Shown here one piece after another: positions 50,275 to 58,793 of a stretch of DNA of 64,000 bases. Positions within the stretch are counted from its first letter, which is position 1. Each line of letters opens with the position of its first letter. This DNA comes from Pseudomonas sp. H9 (GTDB taxonomy: Bacteria > Pseudomonadota > Gammaproteobacteria > Pseudomonadales > Pseudomonadaceae). The stretch is taken from positions 62,001 through 126,000 of the forward strand of contig NZ_SMOK01000024.1 of NCBI RefSeq assembly GCF_004353925.1. The letters run 5' to 3'. The notes below the pieces were generated by a model. It was given only the letters and a program-made list of their open reading frames with translations. It did no database searches and was not told where the DNA came from. A program made the position numbers and the translations under genes.

Positions 50275-50820
50275 ATTAAGCGTGATATGAGAAACGATAA
50301 ACGAGCTGCACCGAAAGCCCCGATCAACGAGAATATCTCGGCACGCGAGGTTCGGTTAATTGGCGCTGACGGCGAGCAGATTGGCATCGTCTCGATCGAT
50401 GAAGCGCTTCGTATCGCTGAAGAAGCGAAGCTGGATCTGGTAGAGATTTCTGCCGACGCGGTACCTCCGGTATGCCGCGTCATGGACTACGGCAAGAGCC
50501 TTTTCGAGAAGAAAAAGCAGCAAGCCGCAGCCAAGAAGAATCAAAAGCAGATCCAGATTAAAGAAATCAAGTTTCGTCCAGGGACGGAGGAAGGGGATTA
50601 CCAGGTAAAACTACGCAACCTGGTACGTTTCCTTAATGATGGGGACAAGGCCAAGATCTCTTTGAGATTCCGCGGCCGTGAGATGGCTCACCAGGAGCTG
50701 GGCATGGAGCTGTTGAAGCGGGTTGAAGCTGACCTTGCTGAATACGGCACCGTTGAGCAGCATCCGAAGATGGAAGGACGCCAGCTTATGATGGTCATCG
50801 CCCCCAAGAAAAAGAAATAA
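50275..50820 (+). CDS. infC: Translation initiation factor IF-3
   Basis: The product is 181 residues from an ATT start at 50275, eight bases after GGAG; a 183-residue form would start at ATT 50269, overlapping the thrS stop. The first ATG (50287) has no ribosome site. Both domains are present: INENISAREVRLIGADGEQIGIVSIDEAL with PPVCRVMDYGK, then KEIKFRPGTEEGDYQVKLRNLVRFL and FRGREMAHQELG. IF-3 rejects non-AUG starts, so the ATT start provides the well-known self-repression. Confidence 0.93.
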   Translation: MKRDMRNDKRAAPKAPINENISAREVRLIGADGEQIGIVSIDEALRIAEEAKLDLVEISADAVPPVCRVMDYGKSLFEKKKQQAAAKKNQKQIQIKEIKFRPGTEEGDYQVKLRNLVRFLNDGDKAKISLRFRGREMAHQELGMELLKRVEADLAEYGTVEQHPKMEGRQLMMVIAPKKKK

Positions 50821-50880
50821 CCACCAGGGCACGGCAGGCCTTGCGGTTATGTTTATCCACTGAATGCGGAGTATCCGAAC

Positions 50881-51075
50881 ATGCCAAAAATGAAAACCAA
50901 AAGCGGTGCAGCGAAGCGTTTCTTGAAAACCGCTTCTGGCTTCAAGCACAAGCACGCTTTCAAGAGCCACATCCTGACCAAAATGTCGACCAAGCGTAAG
51001 CGTCAACTGCGTGGTAGCAGCCTGCTGCACCCGTCGGACGTTGCAAAAGTCGAGCGCATGCTGCGCGTACGTTAA
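50881..51075 (+). CDS. rpmI: 50S ribosomal protein L35
   Basis: The 64-residue basic protein has the full L35 sequence pattern: MPKMKTKSGAAKRFLKTASG, KHKHAFKSHILTKMSTKRKR and LRGSSLLHPSDV. It lies 60 bp after infC and 28 bp before rplT, the standard order. In other bacteria L20 represses this pair by binding the mRNA. Confidence 0.95.
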   Translation: MPKMKTKSGAAKRFLKTASGFKHKHAFKSHILTKMSTKRKRQLRGSSLLHPSDVAKVERMLRVR

Positions 51076-51103
51076 TTTCGGTCAAAGATAGAGGAAGTTA
51101 CTC

Positions 51104-51460
51104 ATGGCTCGTGTAAAGCGTGGCGTCATCGCTCGTAAGCGTCACAAGAAAATTCTGAAACTGGCTAAAGGCTACTACGGCGCACGCTCGCGCGTATTCC
51201 GTGTTGCCAAGCAAGCGGTCATCAAGGCAGGCCAATACGCCTACCGCGACCGTCGCCAGAAAAAACGTCAGTTCCGCGCTCTGTGGATCGCTCGTATCAA
51301 CGCTGGTGCGCGTATCAACGGTCTGTCCTACAGCCGCCTGATCGCTGGCCTGAAAAAAGCGTCGATCGAAATCGACCGTAAGGTTCTGGCTGATCTGGCA
51401 GTGAACGAAAAAGCGGCGTTTGCTGCGATTGTCGAGAAAGCTAAAGCCTCGCTGGCTTAA
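51104..51460 (+). CDS. rplT: 50S ribosomal protein L20
   Basis: The 118-residue basic protein has ARVKRGVIARKRHKKILKLA, the GYYGARSRVFRVAKQAVIKAG segment and LWIARINAGARINGLSYSRLI, all conserved in L20. It binds 23S rRNA early in large-subunit assembly. A strong terminator follows 51 bp after its stop. Confidence 0.95.
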   Translation: MARVKRGVIARKRHKKILKLAKGYYGARSRVFRVAKQAVIKAGQYAYRDRRQKKRQFRALWIARINAGARINGLSYSRLIAGLKKASIEIDRKVLADLAVNEKAAFAAIVEKAKASLA

Positions 51461-51511
51461 GTACCCCGACAATCACCCGGCGTCATTTCCGGCGCCAGGT
51501 GTTAACGTCTT

Positions 51512-51545
51512 AATAGGGGAAGAGCCTGCGCTCTTCCCCTATTTT
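51512..51545 (+). terminator. Strong intrinsic terminator between rplT and pheS
   Basis: AATAGGGGAAGAG-CCTGCG-CTCTTCCCCTATT with a TTTT tail forms a 13-bp stem. It lies 18 bp before the pheS start, so the TGGAG site of pheS begins right after it. No Phe-rich leader peptide is present upstream. Confidence 0.88.
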
Positions 51546-51562
51546 GTATCTGGAGTCTGTAC

Positions 51563-52579
51563 ATGGAAAACCTGGACGCGCTGGTCTCCCAAGCCCTGGA
51601 GGCCGTGGAACGCGCTGAAGACATCAATGCCCTGGAACAGATCCGGGTTCAATTCCTTGGCAAGAAAGGCGAGCTGACCCAGGTGATGAAGACCCTGGGC
51701 AATCTGCCTGCCGAAGAGCGGCCAAAAGTTGGCGCGCTGATCAACGACGCCAAGGAACGCGTCACCGAAGTGCTCAACGCGCGCAAAGCAGCCTTCGAAG
51801 AAGCTGAGCTCAGCGCCCGTCTGGCGGCCGAGTGCATTGATGTGACCTTGCCGGGCCGTGGCCAGACCTCCGGTGGTCTGCATCCGATCACCCGTACCCT
51901 GGAGCGCATCGAGCAATTCTTCACCCACATCGGCTACGGCATCGCCGAAGGCCCAGAGGTTGAAGACGACTACCACAACTTCGAAGCCCTCAACATTCCC
52001 GGCCACCACCCGGCCCGGGCAATGCATGACACCTTCTATTTCAATGCCAACATGCTGCTGCGTACCCACACCTCGCCGGTGCAGGTACGGACCATGGAGT
52101 CCAGCCAGCCGCCTATTCGCATTGTCTGCCCGGGCCGCGTCTATCGTTGCGACTCGGACTTGACCCACTCGCCGATGTTCCATCAGGTCGAAGGCCTGCT
52201 GATCGATCGCGACATCAATTTCGCCGACCTCAAAGGCACCATCGAAGAGTTCCTGCGGGTGTTCTTCGAAAAGGAACTGGCGGTGCGTTTCCGTCCGTCC
52301 TTCTTCCCCTTCACCGAGCCTTCGGCTGAAGTCGACATCCAGTGCGTGATGTGCAGCGGCAAAGGCTGCCGTGTGTGCAAGCAAACCGGCTGGCTGGAAG
52401 TCATGGGTTGCGGCATGGTTCATCCGAACGTGCTGCGCATGTCAGGCATCGACCCTGAAGAGTTCCAGGGCTTTGCCTTCGGCATGGGCGCCGAGCGCCT
52501 GGCCATGCTGCGTTACGGCGTCAACGATTTGCGCCTGTTCTTCGACAACGACTTGCGGTTCCTTGCGCAATTTCGCTAG
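51563..52579 (+). CDS. pheS: Phenylalanine--tRNA ligase, alpha subunit
   Basis: The 338-residue protein has the class II motif 2 region (CPGRVYRCDSDLTHSPMFHQVEGL) and motif 3 (FGMGAERLAMLRYGVNDLR). The N-terminal coiled arm binds tRNA. A Cys-rich CVMCSGKGCRVCKQTGW insertion near residue 260 looks like a small metal-binding knuckle. It forms an alpha2beta2 enzyme with PheT, encoded 36 bp downstream. Confidence 0.95.
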   Translation: MENLDALVSQALEAVERAEDINALEQIRVQFLGKKGELTQVMKTLGNLPAEERPKVGALINDAKERVTEVLNARKAAFEEAELSARLAAECIDVTLPGRGQTSGGLHPITRTLERIEQFFTHIGYGIAEGPEVEDDYHNFEALNIPGHHPARAMHDTFYFNANMLLRTHTSPVQVRTMESSQPPIRIVCPGRVYRCDSDLTHSPMFHQVEGLLIDRDINFADLKGTIEEFLRVFFEKELAVRFRPSFFPFTEPSAEVDIQCVMCSGKGCRVCKQTGWLEVMGCGMVHPNVLRMSGIDPEEFQGFAFGMGAERLAMLRYGVNDLRLFFDNDLRFLAQFR

Positions 52580-52615
52580 GTCGCGCACCCGTAACGAATC
52601 TTTCAGGAGAGCAGG

Positions 52616-54991
52616 ATGAAATTCAGTGAAAAATGGCTGCGCGGTTGGGTCAACCCGCATGTATCCCGAGACGAGCTGGTTGCACGTCTTTCCATGGCCG
52701 GTCTTGAAGTCGACAGCGTCACCCCGGCTGCCGGTCAGTTCAGTGGCATCATCGTCGGTGAGGTGCTGAGCACCGAGCAACACCCAGACGCCGACAAGCT
52801 GCGTGTGTGCCAGGTCAGCAGCGGCAGCGAAACTTTCCAGGTGGTGTGTGGCGCGCCTAACGTGCGCCCAGGCCTGAAGATCCCGTTCGCCATGATCGGT
52901 GCCGAACTGCCGGGCGACTTCAAAATCAAGAAGGCCAAGCTGCGTGGCGTTGAATCCAACGGCATGCTGTGCTCGGCTGCCGAGCTGCAGATCAGCGAAG
53001 AAAACGACGGCCTGCTGGAATTGGCTGCCGATGCGCCGGTTGGCGAAGACATTCGTGTGTACCTCGACCTGGACGACGCCAGTATCGAAGTCGACCTGAC
53101 TCCGAACCGCGGCGACTGCCTGTCCCTGGCGGGTCTGGCGCGTGAAGTGGGTGCCCTGTACGCAGAACCCGTTACCCGTCCACAAGTGCCTGCCATCGCG
53201 GCCGTACACGACGAAGTGCGCCCAGTTGAAGTACTGGCGCCAGCGGCGTGCCCACGTTACCTGGGTCGCGTCATCCGCAATGTCGACCTGTCGCGCCCAA
53301 CCCCGCTGTGGATGGTTGAGCGTCTGCGTCGCGCCGACGTCCGTAGCATCGACGCTGCTGTCGACATCACCAACTACGTGATGCTCGAGCTGGGCCAGCC
53401 GCTGCACGCCTTCGACCTTGCCGAAATCAACGGCGGCATTCGCGTACGCATGGCCGAAGAGGGCGAGAAGCTCGTTCTGCTCGATGGTCAGGAAGTCGCT
53501 CTGCGCAGCGACACCCTGGTCATTGCTGACCACACCCGCGCCCTGGCAATCGCCGGCGTCATGGGTGGCGAACACAGTGGCGTGTCGACCAAGACCCGCG
53601 ACATCTTCCTCGAAAGCGCCTTCTTCGAGCCGATTTCCGTAGCTGGCAAAGCCCGTTCCTATGGCCTGCACACCGATGCCTCGCATCGCTACGAGCGTGG
53701 TGTAGATTCGCAACTGGCGCGTGAAGCCATGGAGCGCGCTACCGGTCTGCTGCTGGACATCGTCGGCGGCGAAGCCGGCCCGGTTATTGAAACTGTCAGC
53801 GAACAGCACCTGCCCAAGGTTGCGCCCGTGACCCTGCGTTCCGAGCGTATCAACCAGATGCTCGGCATGGACATGGACACCGCCGAAGTCGAGCGCCTGC
53901 TCAACGCCCTGGGTCTGAAAACCAGCGGTGAAGCCGGGCAGTGGCAGGTCGAAGTACCTAGTCATCGTTTTGACATCAGCCTGGAAGTCGACCTGATCGA
54001 AGAGCTGGCCCGACTGTACGGTTACAACCGCCTGCCGGTTCGCTACCCGCAAGCGCGCCTGGCCCCGCAGGCCAAAGCCGAGGCCCGTGGCGAACTGCCG
54101 GCGCTGCGTCGTCTGCTAGTTGCCCGTGGCTATCAGGAAGCGATCACCTACAGCTTCATCGACCCGAAACTGTTCGAGCTGTTCAGCCCAGGCGTTGAGC
54201 CGCTGCTGCTGGCCAACCCGATCTCCAGCGACATGGCCGCCATGCGTGCATCGCTGTGGCCGGGCCTGGTCAAGTCGCTGCAGCACAACCTTAACCGTCA
54301 GCAAGACCGCGTGCGCCTGTTCGAAAGTGGCCTGCGCTTTGTGGGGCAGCTTGAAGGCCTCAAACAGCAGCCAATGCTCGCTGGCGTTGTGTGCGGCAGC
54401 CGCCTGCCAGAAGGTTGGGCCAACGGTCGCGACACCATCGACTTCTTCGATGTGAAAGCCGACGTAGAAGCGCTGCTGGGCTTCTCCGGTTCGTTGGCCG
54501 AGTTCAGCTTTGTACCGGGCAAACACCCGGCGCTGCATCCAGGTCAAACCGCCCGCATCGAGCGTGACGGTCGCGAAGTCGGCTACCTGGGTGCCATTCA
54601 CCCGGAACTGGCCAAGACCCTCGGCCTGGATCGTCCGGTGTTCGTTTTCGAGCTGGTGCTGGGTGAAGTGGCCGAAGGCCGCCTGCCGACATTCAGCGAA
54701 CTGTCGAAATTCCCGGAAGTCCGTCGTGACTTGGCCTTGGTTGCAGGACGTGATGTTGCTTCGAGCTCGGTGCTTGAAGTAATTCGTGACAATGCAGGCG
54801 AATGGCTGACAGACCTCAGGCTGTTTGATGTTTATCAGGGTAAAGGCATTGATCCTGATAGAAAAAGCCTCGCAGTAGGCTTGACCTGGCAGCATCCGTC
54901 GCGCACTCTTAATGACGAAGAGGTGAATACCGCAACGCAAAACATCCTCACCTCGCTCGAACAAAGGTTGAACACCACGTTAAGGAAATAG
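52616..54991 (+). CDS. pheT: Phenylalanine--tRNA ligase, beta subunit
   Basis: The 791-residue protein is full length for bacterial PheT. It starts with MKFSEKWLRGWVNPHVSRDEL, continues with an EMAP/OB-type tRNA-binding region (residues about 40-150), the B3/B4 editing domain, the B5 domain and the C-terminal anticodon-binding FDX-ACB fold (FSELSKFPEVRRDLALV). It supplies editing of Tyr-tRNA-Phe and tRNA contacts. The ihfA gene begins three bases after its stop. Confidence 0.95.
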   Translation: MKFSEKWLRGWVNPHVSRDELVARLSMAGLEVDSVTPAAGQFSGIIVGEVLSTEQHPDADKLRVCQVSSGSETFQVVCGAPNVRPGLKIPFAMIGAELPGDFKIKKAKLRGVESNGMLCSAAELQISEENDGLLELAADAPVGEDIRVYLDLDDASIEVDLTPNRGDCLSLAGLAREVGALYAEPVTRPQVPAIAAVHDEVRPVEVLAPAACPRYLGRVIRNVDLSRPTPLWMVERLRRADVRSIDAAVDITNYVMLELGQPLHAFDLAEINGGIRVRMAEEGEKLVLLDGQEVALRSDTLVIADHTRALAIAGVMGGEHSGVSTKTRDIFLESAFFEPISVAGKARSYGLHTDASHRYERGVDSQLAREAMERATGLLLDIVGGEAGPVIETVSEQHLPKVAPVTLRSERINQMLGMDMDTAEVERLLNALGLKTSGEAGQWQVEVPSHRFDISLEVDLIEELARLYGYNRLPVRYPQARLAPQAKAEARGELPALRRLLVARGYQEAITYSFIDPKLFELFSPGVEPLLLANPISSDMAAMRASLWPGLVKSLQHNLNRQQDRVRLFESGLRFVGQLEGLKQQPMLAGVVCGSRLPEGWANGRDTIDFFDVKADVEALLGFSGSLAEFSFVPGKHPALHPGQTARIERDGREVGYLGAIHPELAKTLGLDRPVFVFELVLGEVAEGRLPTFSELSKFPEVRRDLALVAGRDVASSSVLEVIRDNAGEWLTDLRLFDVYQGKGIDPDRKSLAVGLTWQHPSRTLNDEEVNTATQNILTSLEQRLNTTLRK

Positions 54992-54994
54992 CGT

Positions 54995-55297
54995 ATGGGT
55001 GCTCTGACGAAAGCTGAGATGGCTGAACGGCTGTACGAGGAGCTGGGCCTGAACAAGCGTGAAGCCAAGGAATTGGTTGAGCTGTTCTTTGAGGAAATCA
55101 GGCACGCTCTAGAAGACAACGAGCAGGTCAAATTGTCCGGATTCGGCAATTTTGACCTGCGTGACAAGCGTCAGCGGCCGGGCCGCAACCCCAAAACGGG
55201 GGAAGAGATCCCGATCACGGCGCGTCGAGTCGTCACCTTTCGTCCAGGGCAAAAGTTGAAAGCCCGAGTTGAGGCCTATGCTGGAACCAAGTCATAA
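54995..55297 (+). CDS. ihfA: Integration host factor, alpha subunit
   Basis: The 100-residue HU/IHF-fold protein has MGALTKAEMAERLYEELGL at the start and the DNA-intercalating beta-arm KRQRPGRNPKTGEEIPITARRVV, with the Pro that kinks DNA. The ending TFRPGQKLKARVEAY is typical of IHF-alpha. It pairs with IHF-beta encoded elsewhere. It is tightly linked to pheT and overlaps the next gene by 20 bases. Confidence 0.94.
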   Translation: MGALTKAEMAERLYEELGLNKREAKELVELFFEEIRHALEDNEQVKLSGFGNFDLRDKRQRPGRNPKTGEEIPITARRVVTFRPGQKLKARVEAYAGTKS

Positions 55298-55634
55298 CGA
55301 CGAGCTTCCGCCGATTCCAGGCAAACGTTACTTCACCATTGGTGAAGTGAGCGAGCTTTGTGCGGTAAAACCGCATGTGCTCCGCTACTGGGAGCAGGAA
55401 TTCCCGCAACTCAACCCGGTGAAGCGCCGCGGTAACCGGCGGTACTATCAGCGCCAGGATGTGCTGATGATCCGCCAGATCCGCGCGCTGCTGTACGACC
55501 AGGGCTTCACCATCGGCGGGGCGCGTTTGCGCCTCTCTGGCGATGAAGCCAAGGACGACACCACCCAGTACAAACAGCTGATCCGGCAGATGATTGTCGA
55601 GTTGGAAGATGTGTTGGTGGTGCTGAAGAAGTAG
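55278..55634 (+). CDS. MerR-family transcriptional regulator
   Basis: The 118-residue protein starts at ATG 55278, inside the end of ihfA. The MerR helix-turn-helix is clear: KRYFTIGEVSELCAVKPHVLRYWEQEF followed by RRGNRRYYQRQDVLMIRQI. The C-terminal part is a short helix ending in EDVLVVLKK, with no metal-binding Cys. This gene is constantly found after ihfA in Pseudomonas and many proteobacteria; its target is not known. Confidence 0.9.
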   Translation: MLEPSHNDELPPIPGKRYFTIGEVSELCAVKPHVLRYWEQEFPQLNPVKRRGNRRYYQRQDVLMIRQIRALLYDQGFTIGGARLRLSGDEAKDDTTQYKQLIRQMIVELEDVLVVLKK

Positions 55635-55740
55635 CCCATACCGGGCCGGGAATTTTGGAAAAAATGCTTCCATAATTCAAAAGGTTAGGGTACATTCTTC
55701 AACGTTCTCAGCAATTAGGAGATCATGCTTCAAGCCCAGT

Positions 55741-55817
55741 CGGGGCGTAGCGCAGCCCGGTAGCGCACTTGCATGGGGTGCAAGGGGTCGAGTGTTCGAA
55801 TCACTCCGTCCCGACCA
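55741..55817 (+). tRNA. tRNA-Pro (anticodon GGG)
   Basis: The 77-nt gene has an encoded CCA end. The acceptor arm is CGGGGCG with CGTCCCG (one G-U pair), and the anticodon arm CTTGC-ATGGGGT-GCAAG gives anticodon GGG. The T loop is GTTCGAATC. It strongly resembles E. coli proL. Confidence 0.95.
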
Positions 55818-55833
55818 TTAAATTCAATGACTT

Positions 55834-55862
55834 AGGCCAGTTTCGTAAGAGCTGGCCTTTTT
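55834..55862 (+). terminator. Intrinsic terminator after tRNA-Pro
   Basis: AGGCCAG and CTGGCCT form a 7-bp stem with an 11-nt loop, followed by a run of T. It ends the tRNA transcript. Confidence 0.85.
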
Positions 55863-55957
55863 CATGTGCGTGACATTTGCGTGACTTCTCAGGATTTTAC
55901 GCCTGCCTCCTCTTCAATATTGTCAGTACCGGCCCGAGAGAATCGGTAGCCGATACC

Positions 55958-56188
55958 TTATTTACCGCCTCGATTAGAACCGCTGTTCGCCGCCGAGCTT
56001 GTAGGACCAGCAGAATGGCTCGCTTGGTGCTGGGCGACAGGGGCATCAAGTAGACCCTGCCAGAACTCTGCGTGTGGTGACGGGCAGGGGTGGGCTTGGT
56101 ACGGGAGCAGCTTCACCAGGCGCTCAACTTCATCGCGCGGCACACTGACCATCTGTTCGATGTTGCTGGATCGGTTTTCTGTGGGCAT
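55958..56188 (-). CDS. Small hypothetical protein, island or prophage remnant
   Basis: The 76-residue protein starts at ATG 56188 with a GAGGT site upstream. It is polar: RSSNIEQMVSVPRDEVERLVKLL, then a Pro/His-rich and Ser/Ala-rich tail ending SGSNRGGK. The N-terminal part looks like a short helix. No family is recognised. It is the first gene after the tRNA-Pro and opposite to it. Confidence 0.5.
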   Translation of the reverse strand: MPTENRSSNIEQMVSVPRDEVERLVKLLPYQAHPCPSPHAEFWQGLLDAPVAQHQASHSAGPTSSAANSGSNRGGK

Positions 56189-56267
56189 GGGGATACCTCG
56201 TCGGGCTGGCTTGATTCTGTGGCGTTGGAGTCGGCTACGCTTAACGTACTGCAGAGAGGTGCGCGTT

Positions 56268-56483
56268 ATGAGCGAGAGTGCCAATAAAGCGATGCTAATG
56301 TCGGGTTGTGCGGGCTGCGGGGAGGCAATGAACTTCGACCCCGATGACCCAAGGCCTGAGTTTGAGTTCCAGTGTGAGCACTGCCAAAAGATCAATATCG
56401 TGATCTGGGGGGTAGGTGAGCCGCCTCACTGGTATACAGAAATCAAACCAAACTCACACGGTGCCGATGCTTCGGCGCAATAG
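56268..56483 (+). CDS. Small zinc-ribbon-like protein
   Basis: The 71-residue protein starts at ATG 56268 after GAGAGGT. Two CxxC knuckles, SGCAGCGEAM and FQCEHCQKIN, are 21 residues apart and could hold one zinc ion. A Trp-rich end (VIWGVGEPPHWYTEI) follows. Small zinc ribbons of this kind are frequent in prophages and may bind DNA or RNA. Confidence 0.6.
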   Translation: MSESANKAMLMSGCAGCGEAMNFDPDDPRPEFEFQCEHCQKINIVIWGVGEPPHWYTEIKPNSHGADASAQ

Positions 56484-56494
56484 GTTGTGGGTGG

Positions 56495-57091
56495 TTAAGC
56501 CGCCATCAGCAGCGCCTCAATCACCCTCTGGCCAGCCAGTGGTGGAACAGCGTTACCAGCCATGTGCATGGTCAGCAGGTGGTTGTCCGGGCGCAGCGTG
56601 TCAGCCGGGAACGACATCGCGGCCAGGGCCTCGTTGGCAGTGAGTATCTGCATGTGATCACCGTCGACCAATGCCCAGCGGTCCAGGGTGGTGATGGTGC
56701 CGATCGGGCGGTTTATGTCGCGCCCGGTGATCCACATGCAGCCCTGCATCTGGTCCATGATGCCGCTGGCATCGTTGTCGATGTGGAAGGCCCGGAGCTT
56801 GCCCGGGGCCAAGAAACACTTGTACCCGCTGCCGCCATCTTCTCCGATCAGACCGGTCTGCATCTCGTGTTCCATCCAACCCATGGGCTCCAGCTCATGG
56901 CCGCGTATCACAAGGCCAAGAAGGTCGATGCCATGGGCAAGCTGGTGCCGCTGATCGCCACTCAGGTGCCGAACCTCTTCTGGTACAAGGCCGTCACCGT
57001 TTGGGCTATTCCGCCAGTGAAGAGGGGCAGGCTTCATCCGGAAACGAGATCGCGAGCCGATCGGCCCGAGAGCGCACAGAGTTCGAATCAC
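56495..57091 (-). pseudogene. DNA cytosine-5 methyltransferase, C-terminal remnant
   Basis: The last 80 or so codons match the end of phage C5 methyltransferases: RPIGTITTLDRWALVDGD (target-recognition flank), then the motif X region LLTMHMAGNAVPPLAGQRVIEALL. The catalytic PC motif, the SAM-binding start and the ENV motif are missing, and the N-terminal part of the open frame looks unrelated. It is therefore a broken gene, left from a phage or restriction-modification module. Confidence 0.6.
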
Positions 57092-57092
57092 T
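57081..57092 (+). other. Possible partial tRNA-Pro repeat (attachment-site remnant)
   Basis: GTTCGAATCACT repeats the T-loop sequence of tRNA-Pro (55794-55805) in the same orientation. It could be the outer copy of an attachment site, but 12 bp is short and no integrase gene is nearby. Confidence 0.3.
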
Positions 57093-57494
57093 TAACGCTG
57101 CCGTGACCGGTCACCTGAGGGGTGGAGAATTGCCTGATGACGCAGGGCAAGCCAGGCGCGAGCAGTACGTGAAGCGCCCCACAGACATGATCGTGCTACC
57201 GCCTGGGTTTTACGACATCAACACCTGGGACAGCCAGGGCCTCACAGGACCACTTAATGGCGCTGGAGGAAGGCCATCGAGAAGGTGTTGGACGAAATGG
57301 TGGCCGAGGCTTTGGCTGTGGCTGGCAAGATTCTTCGGGAGGAAAGCGTTCTGATGGCAGATGCCGCTTGACACCTGTGCAACGGTGCAACATTGTTTCT
57401 CGTCCTGACATTCCTGCGCGTGTTGAGGATTGATCGCAAAAGCCTCGCCAGAGAAATCTGCCGGGGCATTGTCGGCTTTGGCTTAGGAGGAATT
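57093..57494. other. Degenerate island sequence without clear gene
   Basis: Reading frames here are short or start without ribosome sites. One stretch (about 57268-57371) encodes a helical-looking AIEKVLDEMVAEALAVAGK tail ending in a stop but has no proper start; it may be the end of a deleted phage gene. Confidence 0.4.
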
Positions 57495-57710
57495 ATGTCC
57501 AGAGCACAACGCCGACACGATACACGCCGAATTAAGGCTCGCTTTTACCTGAAGCAGCGAGCCTATGAATCATGGGTAACCAGTGAGCACAACGCTGGGT
57601 TATTTGCTAATCATGGCAAGGTCTGCTCATGCTGGATGTGCGGAAACCCGCGCCGATCTGGCGAGCTCACTATGCAAGAAAAACGGGCGAACCTACACGA
57701 TATCGAGTGA
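57495..57710 (+). CDS. Small hypothetical protein with CSCWMCGNPRR motif
   Basis: The 71-residue protein starts at ATG 57495 after a perfect AGGAGG. It is basic (RAQRRHDTRRIKARFYLK) and has CSCWMCGNPRR near residue 50, a CxxC knuckle seen in many short bacterial proteins of unknown role. A single pair of Cys would need dimerisation to bind metal. It is probably expressed, given the ribosome site. Confidence 0.65.
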   Translation: MSRAQRRHDTRRIKARFYLKQRAYESWVTSEHNAGLFANHGKVCSCWMCGNPRRSGELTMQEKRANLHDIE

Positions 57711-57758
57711 CAACCAAGAGTCGGCCATTTAGTCGGTTTTTTGCTTCGGGTTTGACAA

Positions 57759-58094
57759 TCATCCGTCAACTTCAGGCTGTTTATGCATTTTTTTGCACGT
57801 GGAAGAGTTGAAAATTTCGACCATGAGTTCGTGAGTCTCTTGGCTGTCGAGCTTATCAAGTCCCAACTTTTCTCTTCCGCCTAGGGATATTTTTTTGATC
57901 TCTTCAGCATTCGGTAAAAAGCCGGTGCTCCGAGTAAACTCCTGCGCATAACTGGTAATTTCGTAGAGCGCCTGGGTTTGCGAGAGCCGTTGTGCAGATA
58001 AGTTGCACTTAATGATTTCTAGGTAGTCGTCTTCGTTGTTGGAGCAGCCCGAGATCACTGCTGCCATAACCCCTAACATGAATAGCTTTTTCAA
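57759..58094 (-). CDS. Small lipoprotein of unknown function
   Basis: The 111-residue protein starts at TTG 58094, six bases after AAGGA; no ATG gives as good a fit. The signal LKKLFMLGVMAAVISGC ends in a lipobox. The mature part is helical and acidic-polar (LSQTQALYEITSYAQEFTRS, LDKLDSQETHELMVEIF) with two further Cys (IIKCNLS and STCKKM). It sits in the island and may be a host-range or superinfection-type factor, but this is a guess. Confidence 0.6.
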   Translation of the reverse strand: MKKLFMLGVMAAVISGCSNNEDDYLEIIKCNLSAQRLSQTQALYEITSYAQEFTRSTGFLPNAEEIKKISLGGREKLGLDKLDSQETHELMVEIFNSSTCKKMHKQPEVDG

Positions 58095-58793
58095 TCTGCG
58101 TCCTTGATTCGAATTGCCTGCTTGAGACACGAATGATCTCAGAGTGCTATCGGGCTTGTGAAGGGCTTGCCGTGGTGAGCTGACGTCCCCGGTACGCTTT
58201 GATGCCCATTGAAGGTGCGATTCACGGAAGGCGGGAAAGACCGCATACCAATTCAGGGCCTCGACATTGATCGGGCCCTTTCTGTTTTCGGCTCCACCAC
58301 GCCCATCGCTTTGAGCAGGGAGTGCTGCTGGGGCCGTTCCAAACCTAGTGATGCCAATGGAGTCGAGCGCATGGAGTATTTGCACCGCCTGCTCGAAAAG
58401 CTCGACTGGGCCAGTTGGTGGCACCGGGACGAACTGACAGACCGAAAAGGCGTGGTTGCTGTTCCTGTCCACGGGCGCCGCCTGCGCGCACTACCTGACC
58501 GGCATGGTCGAAGAAAAGCTCAACGCAGTGTCCAGGATAAGTTGACCACTACATTATGGAGCTGGCGAGACAGACCTGTAGAGAGGATTACAGGAACTCG
58601 GTTCCTCCGACAGAAACCCGGTGACTCTTGAGCCCAACCCCACACTGTTTCAGCGCCCTGCGCGTTGAACATCGCAGCTATGGCCTCGGTGTGCCTCTTT
58701 CTCCTTGAGACTGCTGCAGCGCAATAGCTCTCCACGCCCGCTAAGCAGACTGTAGAATCGTGAGAAATTTATTAGTGAATCTAAGGAGTTAGG
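58095..58793. other. Island sequence without confident gene
   Basis: Frames of up to about 140 codons on the plus strand and 126 on the minus strand exist here, but none has a good start, a ribosome site or a recognisable motif. The sequence looks like decayed prophage. An RBS for the next small gene lies at 58783-58788. Confidence 0.45.

Noticed and set aside
51461..51562. Phe-rich leader peptide for pheST attenuation.
   Set aside because: The gap between rplT and the terminator has no start codon with a Phe-rich frame.
57001..57354. Open frame of 117 codons in the island.
   Set aside because: No start with a ribosome site, atypical composition toward the end (Trp/Arg-rich), and no motif; it is treated as decayed sequence.
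58209..58631. Open frame of 140 codons in the island.
   Set aside because: It lacks a ribosome site and any family resemblance, and overlaps a similar-length frame on the other strand.
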